DNA of 25,242 nucleotides from a virus, in the IMG/VR virus record IMGVR_UViG_3300042868_001497, positions 1 to 25,242 of that record. The stretch is one strand, 5' to 3'. Positions 1-7,186 of this stretch are shown here, in pieces. Position numbers and translations under genes: made by a program. The notes beneath the pieces were generated by a model that saw nothing but the letters and a program-made list of their open reading frames with translations, did not search any database and was not told the origin of the DNA. Within the stretch, counting starts at the first letter, position 1. Every line of letters starts with the position of its first letter.

Positions 1-2251
1 CAACGGCAGCCTGGACCTGAACGGCCTCGACCTGACCTGCGGCAACTTCCACAGCAACAACTCTAACGTCCGCAGCATCACCAGTGGTGCGGGGCAGTTC
101 TATTTGACTGGTAGCGGCACCACGGTTTGGTCAACTTCAACGACGACCAATTTGACAATGACCGACAGACCGACTGTGAGCGTCACCGACGCTGCTGTAT
201 CTGGAACGCGGACGATGAACCTCGGCAGTCTATCTGAGAGCCGGTGCCCGACCATTAATATCACCGCTGGAACCGATACCATTACTCAGGACGGCTTTTG
301 TTTTAGCATCAACTTCACCGGATTCTCTGGCACTTTCACGAACAGTGCGCGCACCATCTACGGCAACTGGAACTCAGGCTCCGCGACCTTCACGGCAGGC
401 GGGAACACCACCACCTTCGCCGCCACGAGCGGCACCCAAGTAATTACCAGCAACGGCGTCGCCCTCGACTTCCCCATCACGGTGAACGCCCCCGGAGCTA
501 CCGTGCAACTGGCCGATGCGTTGACCATCGGCAGCACGCGGACGTTCACGCACACGGCTGGCGGTCTGAACCTCAACGGCTTTAATTTAACTTGTTCAAC
601 ATTTAACAGTAGTAATAGCAACGTCCGCAGCATCACATCCGGTGCGGGCCAGTTCTACTGCACGATAGCCAGTTCGTCTGGCACCACCACGGTGTTTAAT
701 CTTTTGACAGTCACCAACCTAACACTAGTTGATCGGCCTGTAGTAAATGTTACCGGCGCGGGCACCGGTACCCTTCGGCGCGGTGTGGACGTTGGCGCGG
801 TGGCGGAAGCGGTCGCACCCGACGTGTTTTTCTCGGCGGGTTCCGATCAAGCTGCGCTGCCGCTGACGGGCACGGGCCACTTCAGGAACGTCACCTTTAC
901 GGGCTATTCTGGCCAGCTTCGTCTAGGCACCCGCAATATCTACGGCAATATGATTATTGCATCCGCGATGACCATTGAAGCAGGCACCAGCACCACCACC
1001 TTCGCCGCAACCTCTGGCACCCAAGTAATCACCAGCAACGGCGTCACCCTCGACTTCCCGGTGACCGTCAACGCACCCGGCGCAACAGTCCAACTGGCCG
1101 ATGCGCTGACCATCGGCAGCGGGCGCGCATTATCGCTATCCGGCGGCACGTTCGACGCCAACAACAAGAACGTAACCTGTGGGTTCTACAGGCCCAGCGC
1201 CGGAGCGGTCACCCGCGCCACGATCATGGGCAGTGGAACGTGGACGATCCTTGGTGCTACGACGACAGCGTGGGACACGCCCGCCGCTGCCAGCCATACG
1301 GTCACGCCGGGTACGTCCACGATCCTGATGACGGCGGCTACGGCTAAGACGTTCGTAGGCGGCGGGCGCACGTTCTACAACCTGTCCCAAGGCGGCGCGG
1401 GCGCTCTGTCGATCACGGGCGCGAACACGTTCAACGACATCAGCAACACCACGCAGCCTGCGACGGTTACGCTCCCGGCTAGCACGACCACCACCGTATC
1501 CGCTCTGAGCCTCGCGGGCACGGCTGGCAATCTAGTGACGCTGAATTCTAGCACGTCAGGTACGCGGGCTACCCTAAGTAAGGCCAGCGGAACGGTCGAT
1601 GTTTCGTACCTATCCATAAAAGACAGCGCGGCGACGGGCGGGGCGTCTTTCTTTGCGCAAACCGGTAACGGTAACATCAACGCCGGGAACAACACCGGAT
1701 GGAGCTTTGCGACTCGTGCGGCAGTTACAGGCGTAGAAGCCACAGGCTCCGTAGGGGACGCCAGCGCAACTGCGGGGGCTTCCACCTCCCCCACAGGCGT
1801 CTCCGCTACAAGCACTGTAGAGGCCGTAACATTTTCTATCCTAGTTGCCCTAGCCGCTGTCGCCCTGCAGGCGGTAGGCGACATAGGAACTGCCTCCGTA
1901 ACCGCTAATGCTTCCGCCTCCGCTACAGGTGTAGAGGCCATTGGCGTAGCCGGGGACGCCAGCATAACTGCTAGCGCTACTACAGCCACTACCGGTGTCC
2001 CCGCCTCCGGTTCGGTAGGGACGGCGGCGGTAGCCCTGCCAAGGACCGTAAGCGTCACAGGCCTGCAGGCGGTAGGAAGCATAGGCACCGTTGCTACTGC
2101 TGCCGTTTCTAATGTATATGTAAGCGGTATTCAGGCGCTTGGTCTAATAGCGCAGACGCTGGTTTGGGGTGTCATAGACACCGCTGAGACTGCCAACTGG
2201 TCTTTAGTAGATGACGGCAACACGGTAACTTGGGTGGAAATCCCGACGTGA
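1..2251 (+). CDS. Repeat-rich phage adhesin or tail-fiber-like protein, 5' end outside window
   Basis: The frame is open from base 2 with no stop before the TGA at 2249-2251, so the protein starts upstream; the TTG at 104 is just an internal Leu codon. About 750 residues are visible, rich in Thr, Ser, Gly, Ala and Asn, with almost no charged residues, as in beta-structured surface fibers. Two or three long imperfect repeats of about 185-195 residues occupy 2-1200: the stretch 410-535 recurs at 995-1120, and the SITSGAGQFY stretch near 75-103 recurs near 632-660. From 1727 to 2188 there are seven tandem 22-residue units of the form TGVxAxGxxG. The end (WGVIDTAETANWSLVDDG) is a tail seen on other phage virion proteins. 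Position before a clear fiber gene supports a host-contact or decoration role. No enzymatic motif is visible; the function is inferred from composition and context. Confidence 0.75.
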   Translation, partial: NGSLDLNGLDLTCGNFHSNNSNVRSITSGAGQFYLTGSGTTVWSTSTTTNLTMTDRPTVSVTDAAVSGTRTMNLGSLSESRCPTINITAGTDTITQDGFCFSINFTGFSGTFTNSARTIYGNWNSGSATFTAGGNTTTFAATSGTQVITSNGVALDFPITVNAPGATVQLADALTIGSTRTFTHTAGGLNLNGFNLTCSTFNSSNSNVRSITSGAGQFYCTIASSSGTTTVFNLLTVTNLTLVDRPVVNVTGAGTGTLRRGVDVGAVAEAVAPDVFFSAGSDQAALPLTGTGHFRNVTFTGYSGQLRLGTRNIYGNMIIASAMTIEAGTSTTTFAATSGTQVITSNGVTLDFPVTVNAPGATVQLADALTIGSGRALSLSGGTFDANNKNVTCGFYRPSAGAVTRATIMGSGTWTILGATTTAWDTPAAASHTVTPGTSTILMTAATAKTFVGGGRTFYNLSQGGAGALSITGANTFNDISNTTQPATVTLPASTTTTVSALSLAGTAGNLVTLNSSTSGTRATLSKASGTVDVSYLSIKDSAATGGASFFAQTGNGNINAGNNTGWSFATRAAVTGVEATGSVGDASATAGASTSPTGVSATSTVEAVTFSILVALAAVALQAVGDIGTASVTANASASATGVEAIGVAGDASITASATTATTGVPASGSVGTAAVALPRTVSVTGLQAVGSIGTVATAAVSNVYVSGIQALGLIAQTLVWGVIDTAETANWSLVDDGNTVTWVEIPT
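410..1120 (+). repeat. Long direct repeat inside the first gene (copies 410-535 and 995-1120)
   Basis: Two 126-base copies lie exactly 585 bases (195 codons) apart. Both encode the same stretch around TFAATSGTQVITSNG and ATVQLADALTIGS. Differences are scattered and mostly at third codon positions. Flanking sequence is also related, with a further copy of the unit's later part at the left window edge, so the protein is built of at least two and probably three tandem domains of 185-195 residues. Confidence 0.8.
1727..2188 (+). repeat. Seven tandem 66-base units encoding a 22-residue repeat
   Basis: Units start at 1727, 1793, 1859, 1925, 1991, 2057 and 2123. Each encodes 22 residues with the pattern (T/S)G(V/L/I)xAxGxxGxA followed by a Ser/Thr/Ala/Val-rich half. 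The second and third units are the most diverged but keep the length exactly. The DNA has diverged much more than the protein pattern, so this is an old repeat held by selection rather than a recent slippage product. Confidence 0.85.
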
Positions 2252-2260
2252 GGAACAAAG

Positions 2261-4231
2261 ATGGCTAGCACCTACAGCAACCTCAAGATTCAGCTCATGG
2301 CCACTGGTGAGAACAACACCACGTGGGGCAACGTCACGAACATCAACTTGGGGACTGCTCTTGAGGAGGCCATTACTGGCTCGGTCGATGTACCGTTCTC
2401 GAGCGCTAACGTCACCCTTACCCTAACCGATACCAACACTACTCAGCCAGCGCGGAACCTGCGCCTTAAGTGCACGGGCACCACTGCGGGAGCTCGTAAC
2501 CTTGTTGTTCCGGCTATCGAGAAGCTCTACCTCGTAACCAATGGCTGCGCCGACGCCATCACCGTAAAGAATGCCACGGGCACAGGCATCGCGGTCCCCG
2601 CGAGCGCGTCCATGTGGGTGTTCAACGACGCCACCAACGTGCTGGACGCCGTGTCCTACATGTCTTCCCTTACCCTCGGTGCTGCGCTCCCCGTAGCCTC
2701 GGGCGGTACTGGTCAGACGACCTACACCAACGGCCAGCTGCTGATCGGCAACACGACGGGTAGCACACTTACGAAGGCTACGCTAACTGCTGGGTCTGGC
2801 GTGTCGATTACCAACGGCACGGGAGCTATCACGATATCCGCCACGGGTTCGGGCGGCTCTGTCACAAGTGTTAACGGCGCAGGCGGCACTACCGGGCTTA
2901 CCCTGACGGGTGGTCCGATAACCACTACGGGTACGCTTACCTTGGGGGGTACGCTTGGCGTGGCCAGCGGCGGCACTAACGTCGCCAGCTATACCATCGG
3001 TGATATCCTCTACGCCTCCGCCACCACCACCCTGTCCAAGCTTGCCGACGTAGCAACGGGTAGCGCCATCATCTCTGGAGGCGTGGCTACCGCCCCGGCT
3101 TGGGGCAAGATCGGCTTGGCCACCCATGTCAGCGGTACCCTGCCTGTAGCCAACGGCGGCACAGGCGCGGCGACCTACACCAACGGTCAGCTGCTGATCG
3201 GTAACACGACAGGCAACACGCTTACTCCGGCAACGCTAACCGCAGGCACTGGCGTCACAATCACCAACGGCACCGGTACCATCACCATCTCCTCGTCGAG
3301 CTCTGGGGGTACGGTTACCAGCGTAAACGGTTCTGGTGGCACCACCGGCCTTACCCTGACGGGCGGAGCAATTACTACCTCGGGCACGCTTACCCTTGGG
3401 GGCACGCTGGCTGTAGCTAACGGCGGCACAGGCGCGGCGACCTACACCAACGGTCAGCTGCTGATCGGAAACACGACAGGCAACACGCTTACTGCGGCAA
3501 CGCTAACCGCTGGCACTGGCGTCACGATAACCAACGGCACCGGGACGATAACTATTTCGTCCTCTGGGGGTACGGTTACCAGCGTAAACGGTTCTGGTGG
3601 CACCACGGGCCTTACCCTGACTGGCGGAGCAATTACTACCTCCGGCACTCTTACCCTTGGGGGCACGCTTGCTACCGCCAATGGCGGTACGAACCTTACC
3701 GGGTTCACCGCTGCGAATAACGCGATCTACTCTACGTCGTCTTCGGTCCTGACCGCTGGCACGCTTCCGATCACCGCTGGTGGTACCGGGGCCACGAGCG
3801 CTAGTGCTGCGCGTACTGCGCTGTCCGCCGCAGCATCCGGGGCAAACACGGACATAACGGCTCTCGACCAAGACGTTACGGTTACGGCGACGGGGACGAT
3901 TGCGGCCAACACGATTGGCTATCGCGGCCTCCCGCAGTCAACCAAAACCGCCTCCTACACCTTGGCTTTGGCGGACGCCGGTACGCATATCTCCACGACT
4001 ACTGGCGGTATCGTTATCCCCGCCAACAGCTCCGTTGCGTTCCCCATTGGCACGGCCATCACCATCTTCAACAACAGCGCCTCGAGCCAGACGCTTTCCA
4101 TAACCACGGATACGCTTCGCTTGGCGGGTACAAGCAGCACGGGGTCGCGGACCATCTCCCTGCGGGGGTTGTGTACGTGCCTGAAAGTTAACACTACGGA
4201 GTGGGTCGCCAGCGGCGCCGGAGTAAGCTGA
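2261..4231 (+). CDS. Modular phage tail fiber protein
   Basis: 656 residues. ATG at 2261 is preceded by GAGGAA at a normal distance and starts 9 bases after the previous stop. Residues 1-140 resemble N-terminal domains of podovirus-type fibers (MASTYSNLKIQLM...). Residues 144-470 are cassettes: an 89-residue unit with GGTG...TYTNGQLLIGNTTG, a 62-residue unit with GGTN...YTIGDILYAS, then two nearly identical 89- and 87-residue units. A GGTGATSASAARTAL fiber motif follows near 3780. The C-terminus (about 555-656, from YRGLPQSTKTASYTLALADAG) looks like a distinct distal tip domain. The protein is Thr/Gly-rich with very few charged residues, as expected for a trimeric beta fiber. Role: a virion surface fiber that probably binds the host or presents the downstream Gly-rich adhesin. 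The fiber call is strong; the receptor is unknown. Confidence 0.88.
   Translation: MASTYSNLKIQLMATGENNTTWGNVTNINLGTALEEAITGSVDVPFSSANVTLTLTDTNTTQPARNLRLKCTGTTAGARNLVVPAIEKLYLVTNGCADAITVKNATGTGIAVPASASMWVFNDATNVLDAVSYMSSLTLGAALPVASGGTGQTTYTNGQLLIGNTTGSTLTKATLTAGSGVSITNGTGAITISATGSGGSVTSVNGAGGTTGLTLTGGPITTTGTLTLGGTLGVASGGTNVASYTIGDILYASATTTLSKLADVATGSAIISGGVATAPAWGKIGLATHVSGTLPVANGGTGAATYTNGQLLIGNTTGNTLTPATLTAGTGVTITNGTGTITISSSSSGGTVTSVNGSGGTTGLTLTGGAITTSGTLTLGGTLAVANGGTGAATYTNGQLLIGNTTGNTLTAATLTAGTGVTITNGTGTITISSSGGTVTSVNGSGGTTGLTLTGGAITTSGTLTLGGTLATANGGTNLTGFTAANNAIYSTSSSVLTAGTLPITAGGTGATSASAARTALSAAASGANTDITALDQDVTVTATGTIAANTIGYRGLPQSTKTASYTLALADAGTHISTTTGGIVIPANSSVAFPIGTAITIFNNSASSQTLSITTDTLRLAGTSSTGSRTISLRGLCTCLKVNTTEWVASGAGVS
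2690..3670 (+). repeat. Fiber cassette repeats (89, 62, 89 and 87 codons)
   Basis: Copy 1 is 2690-2956 (267 bases) and a different 186-base module occupies 2957-3142. Copy 2 is 3143-3409 (267 bases) and copy 3 is 3410-3670 (261 bases, two Ser codons shorter). Copies 2 and 3 are almost identical DNA over long runs, while copy 1 is clearly older. All junctions are codon-exact at an ASGG/ANGG motif, so units can be gained or lost without breaking the frame. Confidence 0.88.
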
Positions 4232-4848
4232 TGTCAGGCATCCTTAACGTCTTGGTCGGTTCGTCCTATTTCACCCCCGTTACACGGTCCTACACAACCG
4301 GTACGTCGGCTACGGAAACTATACCCGTACTGGCTTCCAGTGTGGTCATCGAGGTGTTTGGCGCGGGCGGTGCGGGCGGGGCGTACTCCACTCTAGACAG
4401 CATCGTTTACTACGGCGGCGGTGGTGGTGGTTCGGGCGGGTACAGCAAAAAGACCGCCAGTGTGGTCGGGTCCGGGGGCCTCACGATGACCTATAGCGTT
4501 GGAACCGGGGGCACAACGGCTGCAGGTTCAGGCAACGCGGGTACAGGCTCAAACGTGGTTTCGGGGACGTTCTCCCTTACTACCATCTCCACCAACGGTG
4601 GCGCTGGCGGCACACAGGTCTTCGGTAGCGGGGGCCTTGGCGGAGCGGCGGGCGCGGCGGGCACTGGGGGCGACACTAACTCGGCGGGTAACGCTGGCAC
4701 AGACGGAACTATTGCAACTAACGGCGTCGGCGGCGCGGGTAAAACGGGCACTAACGGCGATGGTCTTGCCGGGGGCGACGGTGCGTACTACCCCACCCCT
4801 GCGCAAGTAGCTGGCGGTACGGGTAAGATCATTTTCTCTTACACCTAG
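4231..4848 (+). CDS. Glycine-rich phage adhesin-like protein
   Basis: 205 residues. The start at 4231 overlaps the fiber stop by one base (TGATG), which implies translational coupling; a longer frame beginning at 4201 would run back into the fiber gene and is not needed. Residues 1-40 are a normal leader with a strand-rich TETIPVLASSVVIEVFGAGG segment. The rest is about one-third Gly, with runs such as YYGGGGGGSGGYSKK and GGAGGTQVFGSGGLGGAAG, ending GGTGKIIFSYT. That beta entry, polyGly body and aromatic C-terminal strand is the layout of glycine-rich phage tail-tip proteins, where Gly sandwiches carry specificity loops. Its position straight after the fiber suggests it caps or co-assembles with it. 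Receptor binding is inferred, not shown. Confidence 0.75.
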   Translation: MSGILNVLVGSSYFTPVTRSYTTGTSATETIPVLASSVVIEVFGAGGAGGAYSTLDSIVYYGGGGGGSGGYSKKTASVVGSGGLTMTYSVGTGGTTAAGSGNAGTGSNVVSGTFSLTTISTNGGAGGTQVFGSGGLGGAAGAAGTGGDTNSAGNAGTDGTIATNGVGGAGKTGTNGDGLAGGDGAYYPTPAQVAGGTGKIIFSYT

Positions 4849-4858
4849 AGGCGCATGC

Positions 4859-6772
4859 ATGCCGTTCATCAAGCTGCAGTTCAAGCCGGGTGTTAACCGG
4901 GACCAGACTGACTACTCCAACGAGGGTGGTTGGTACGAGTGTGACAAGATCAGGTTCCGCTCGGGGTACCCGCAGAAGCTCGGCGGGTGGGTAAAAACCA
5001 CGACGGCTACGTTCTACGGTGCCTGCCGCCAGATGTTCAACTGGGTCACGTCCTTCTCGGATAACCTCATGGGCATGGGCACTAACGCCAAGCTGTACCT
5101 CGAAGCCGCAGGTATCTTCTACGATATCACCCCCCTGCGCGCTACGACGCCGACCATGTCCACTCCCAACACCGATAATTGCATCAACACTACGAACGCC
5201 TCTACCACGATAACGGTAAACCTCGGCGCAGCGCATAGCGCCACCACAGGCCAGTTCGTTACCATATCGGGGGTTTCTGGTGCCGTAGGCGGAGTACCCG
5301 CCTCAGAGCTCAACGCTAACTACCAGATCACGGTTATCGACTCTGACTCGTTCTCGTTCACGGTGACTACTGCAGCAACGTCTACCGTAGTTAGCAGCGG
5401 TGGCACCGCAATCATTATCTCGTTCGAAATCCTGCCCGGGTACGCCATCGCTACCGAAGGCTACGGGTGGGGCGTGGGCACGTGGAGCCGAGGCTTCTGG
5501 GGCCTTGGTACCACCAACCCGATATTGCTACCGCAGGCCGACTGGTTCATGGATAATTTTGACAACGATCTGGTGGCTAACCTCCGTAACGGGGCCCTCT
5601 ACTACTGGGAACGGGGGACTGCCGCCGACGCCGCTACTTCCTTGGCCACCCGCGCCGTGCTCCTATCCACCCTATCTACGGCTAACGGCTACGACGCCAA
5701 CGCCGTCCCTACGCAAATTATGCAAGCACTCGTGTCCCAGCAGGATAAGCACCTGCTTGCTTTTGGTGCGGTTCCCTACGGGAGCACCAGCACGGCGGAC
5801 TTTGACCCTCTGCTGATCCGCTGGGCGGATCAGGATAACCCCACGCAGTGGACCCCCGCCGTAACTAACTCGGCGGGTTTCTCCCGAGTGTCCCGGGGCT
5901 CGCGGATTATCCGTGCGCTTCCTTCGAGACAAGAAATACTCGTATGGACCGACACGCACCTCTACACGCTGCAGTTCACCGGGACTACGGACGTGTTCGC
6001 CCTGCAAGAGTACGCAGACGATATATCCATAGCTTCGCCGCGTGCGATGACCACCGCAGCCAGCATTACTTACTGGATGGGGCAGGATAAATTCTATGCG
6101 TACACGGGCCGCGTAGAGACGCTCCCCTGCACCCTGCGGGACCACGTGTTCCGCAACATAAACTACAATCAGGCCGCGCAGATTGTCTGTGGCACCAACG
6201 AGGAGTGGAACGAGGTATGGTGGTTCTACCCTAGCGCGACCTCTGACTGGAACGACAGCTACGTCGTGTTCAACCATCTGGATCATATCTGGTACTACGG
6301 GACCATTGCCCGCACTGCGTGGCTGGACACCCCCCTCCGGCTGTACCCCCAAGCAGCAGACAGCGACCCGACTACGTACACGGGCATCATGTATACCCAT
6401 GAGTCTGGGGTAGATGACGACGACATCGCCATGGAGGCGTACATACAGTCGAACGATTTCGACTTGGAGGATGGGGAGCGGTTCATGCTTACTCGGCGTA
6501 TAATCCCCGATATTGATTTCGGCGGGTCCACAGCAGCAGAGCCAGAGGCTACGCTGCATATTCGGCCTCGGAACTTCCCCGGCAGCACCTTTACCGCCAG
6601 TGTCGAGGACGAGGAGCGGGTTATCGAGACCACGGTCGGTAACTACACGAACCAAGTTTTCATCCGCGCCCGTGCGCGGCAGATGGCGCTGAAGATATCC
6701 TCCGCAAACCTCGGGGTTACTTGGCAACTTGGAGCGCCCCGGCTGGATGTGCGGCAGGACGGCACCCGTTGA
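4859..6772 (+). CDS. Tail nozzle / packaged-DNA stabilisation-like structural protein
   Basis: 637 residues, ATG at 4859 ten bases after the previous stop with AGAGG upstream. The N-terminus (FKPGVNRDQTDYSNEGGWYE, then CDKIRFRSGYPQKLGGW) is a conserved opening of a phage tail protein family often annotated near P22 gp10 stabilisation proteins; assignment to that family is from memory of the motif. Residues about 105-185 form a Thr/Val-rich insertion that looks like an FCCH-type beta module (ASELNANYQITVIDSDSFSF, then a GG turn). The rest is rich in short strands with Trp/Tyr-rich turns (DNPTQWTP, EILVWTDTHLYTLQF, EEWNEVWWFYPS), as expected for a beta-propeller. The C-terminal RIIPDIDFGG...RARARQMALKISS region is also conserved. 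Expected place: the tail tube or nozzle below the portal. Homology is likely; the exact structural slot is inferred from gene order. Confidence 0.72.
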   Translation: MPFIKLQFKPGVNRDQTDYSNEGGWYECDKIRFRSGYPQKLGGWVKTTTATFYGACRQMFNWVTSFSDNLMGMGTNAKLYLEAAGIFYDITPLRATTPTMSTPNTDNCINTTNASTTITVNLGAAHSATTGQFVTISGVSGAVGGVPASELNANYQITVIDSDSFSFTVTTAATSTVVSSGGTAIIISFEILPGYAIATEGYGWGVGTWSRGFWGLGTTNPILLPQADWFMDNFDNDLVANLRNGALYYWERGTAADAATSLATRAVLLSTLSTANGYDANAVPTQIMQALVSQQDKHLLAFGAVPYGSTSTADFDPLLIRWADQDNPTQWTPAVTNSAGFSRVSRGSRIIRALPSRQEILVWTDTHLYTLQFTGTTDVFALQEYADDISIASPRAMTTAASITYWMGQDKFYAYTGRVETLPCTLRDHVFRNINYNQAAQIVCGTNEEWNEVWWFYPSATSDWNDSYVVFNHLDHIWYYGTIARTAWLDTPLRLYPQAADSDPTTYTGIMYTHESGVDDDDIAMEAYIQSNDFDLEDGERFMLTRRIIPDIDFGGSTAAEPEATLHIRPRNFPGSTFTASVEDEERVIETTVGNYTNQVFIRARARQMALKISSANLGVTWQLGAPRLDVRQDGTR

Positions 6773-6786
6773 CCAGTGAATAGACC

Positions 6787-7170
6787 ATGGCCCTAGAATC
6801 GTTCAGAGCCCCGTCGCTCCCTAACCCGGGGCCCATATACGACCCGCAATACCTGCGGCAACTTATCCGCGCTATCGAGGTGTACTTCTCCCAGCTGGAC
6901 TCCAAGGCCCCGAACTTCGCGCAGTCCTACCGGGCGGACAAGTTCATCGGGGGGCAGCTCGAGGGCTACTTCCCGAGCTACACCAGCGCAGAGAAAGCCG
7001 TCCTTGTTACCCCTGTTACCGGCACCGTTGTCTTCGATACCACCTTGGGCAAACTCTGTGTATACTCAGGCACGCTCTGGGAAACGCTTACCTCTATTCC
7101 GGTCACTTACACGCTGCTTACGGGCGTATCCGCCACTGGTAGTATAGGTACCGTTACCACTACCCCCTAA
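6787..7170 (+). CDS. Small phage virion-associated protein ending in the 22-residue repeat motif
   Basis: 127 residues. The ATG at 6787 follows the previous stop by 14 bases and has only a weak ribosome site. The N-terminal half (residues 5-50) is conserved-looking and helical (PNPGPIYDPQYLRQLIRAIE, then VYFSQLDSK). The middle has a strand-rich stretch resembling short tail proteins that display a GTVVFDTTLGKLCVYSGTLWE module. The last 15 residues (LTGVSATGSIGTV) match the repeat unit of the first gene in this window. It lies between the nozzle-like and ejection-like genes, so it is probably a minor structural or assembly protein. I cannot name its function. Confidence 0.6.
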   Translation: MALESFRAPSLPNPGPIYDPQYLRQLIRAIEVYFSQLDSKAPNFAQSYRADKFIGGQLEGYFPSYTSAEKAVLVTPVTGTVVFDTTLGKLCVYSGTLWETLTSIPVTYTLLTGVSATGSIGTVTTTP

Positions 7171-7186
7171 GCTTAGGAACCCAGCG

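Noticed and set aside
104-2251. TTG at 104 as the start of the first gene
   Set aside because: The frame is open to the left edge and its earlier codons match the later repeat copy, so 104 is internal.
410-3670. Repeat pairs as template and variable regions of a diversity-generating retroelement
   Set aside because: Differences between copies are not concentrated at adenines, the repeats lie inside the coding body, and no reverse transcriptase is present in the window.
2690-3670. Regular repeats as a CRISPR array
   Set aside because: They are long coding cassettes in one open frame, not short palindromic repeats with unique spacers; no cas genes.
4201-4230. An upstream start at 4201 for the glycine-rich adhesin
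   Set aside because: The extra ten Arg-rich residues overlap the fiber end and do not fit; ATG at 4231 gives a standard TGATG coupling.
5672-6727. A 351-codon minus-strand open frame
   Set aside because: Shadow of the nozzle-like gene; breaks the gene direction of the block and has no motif.
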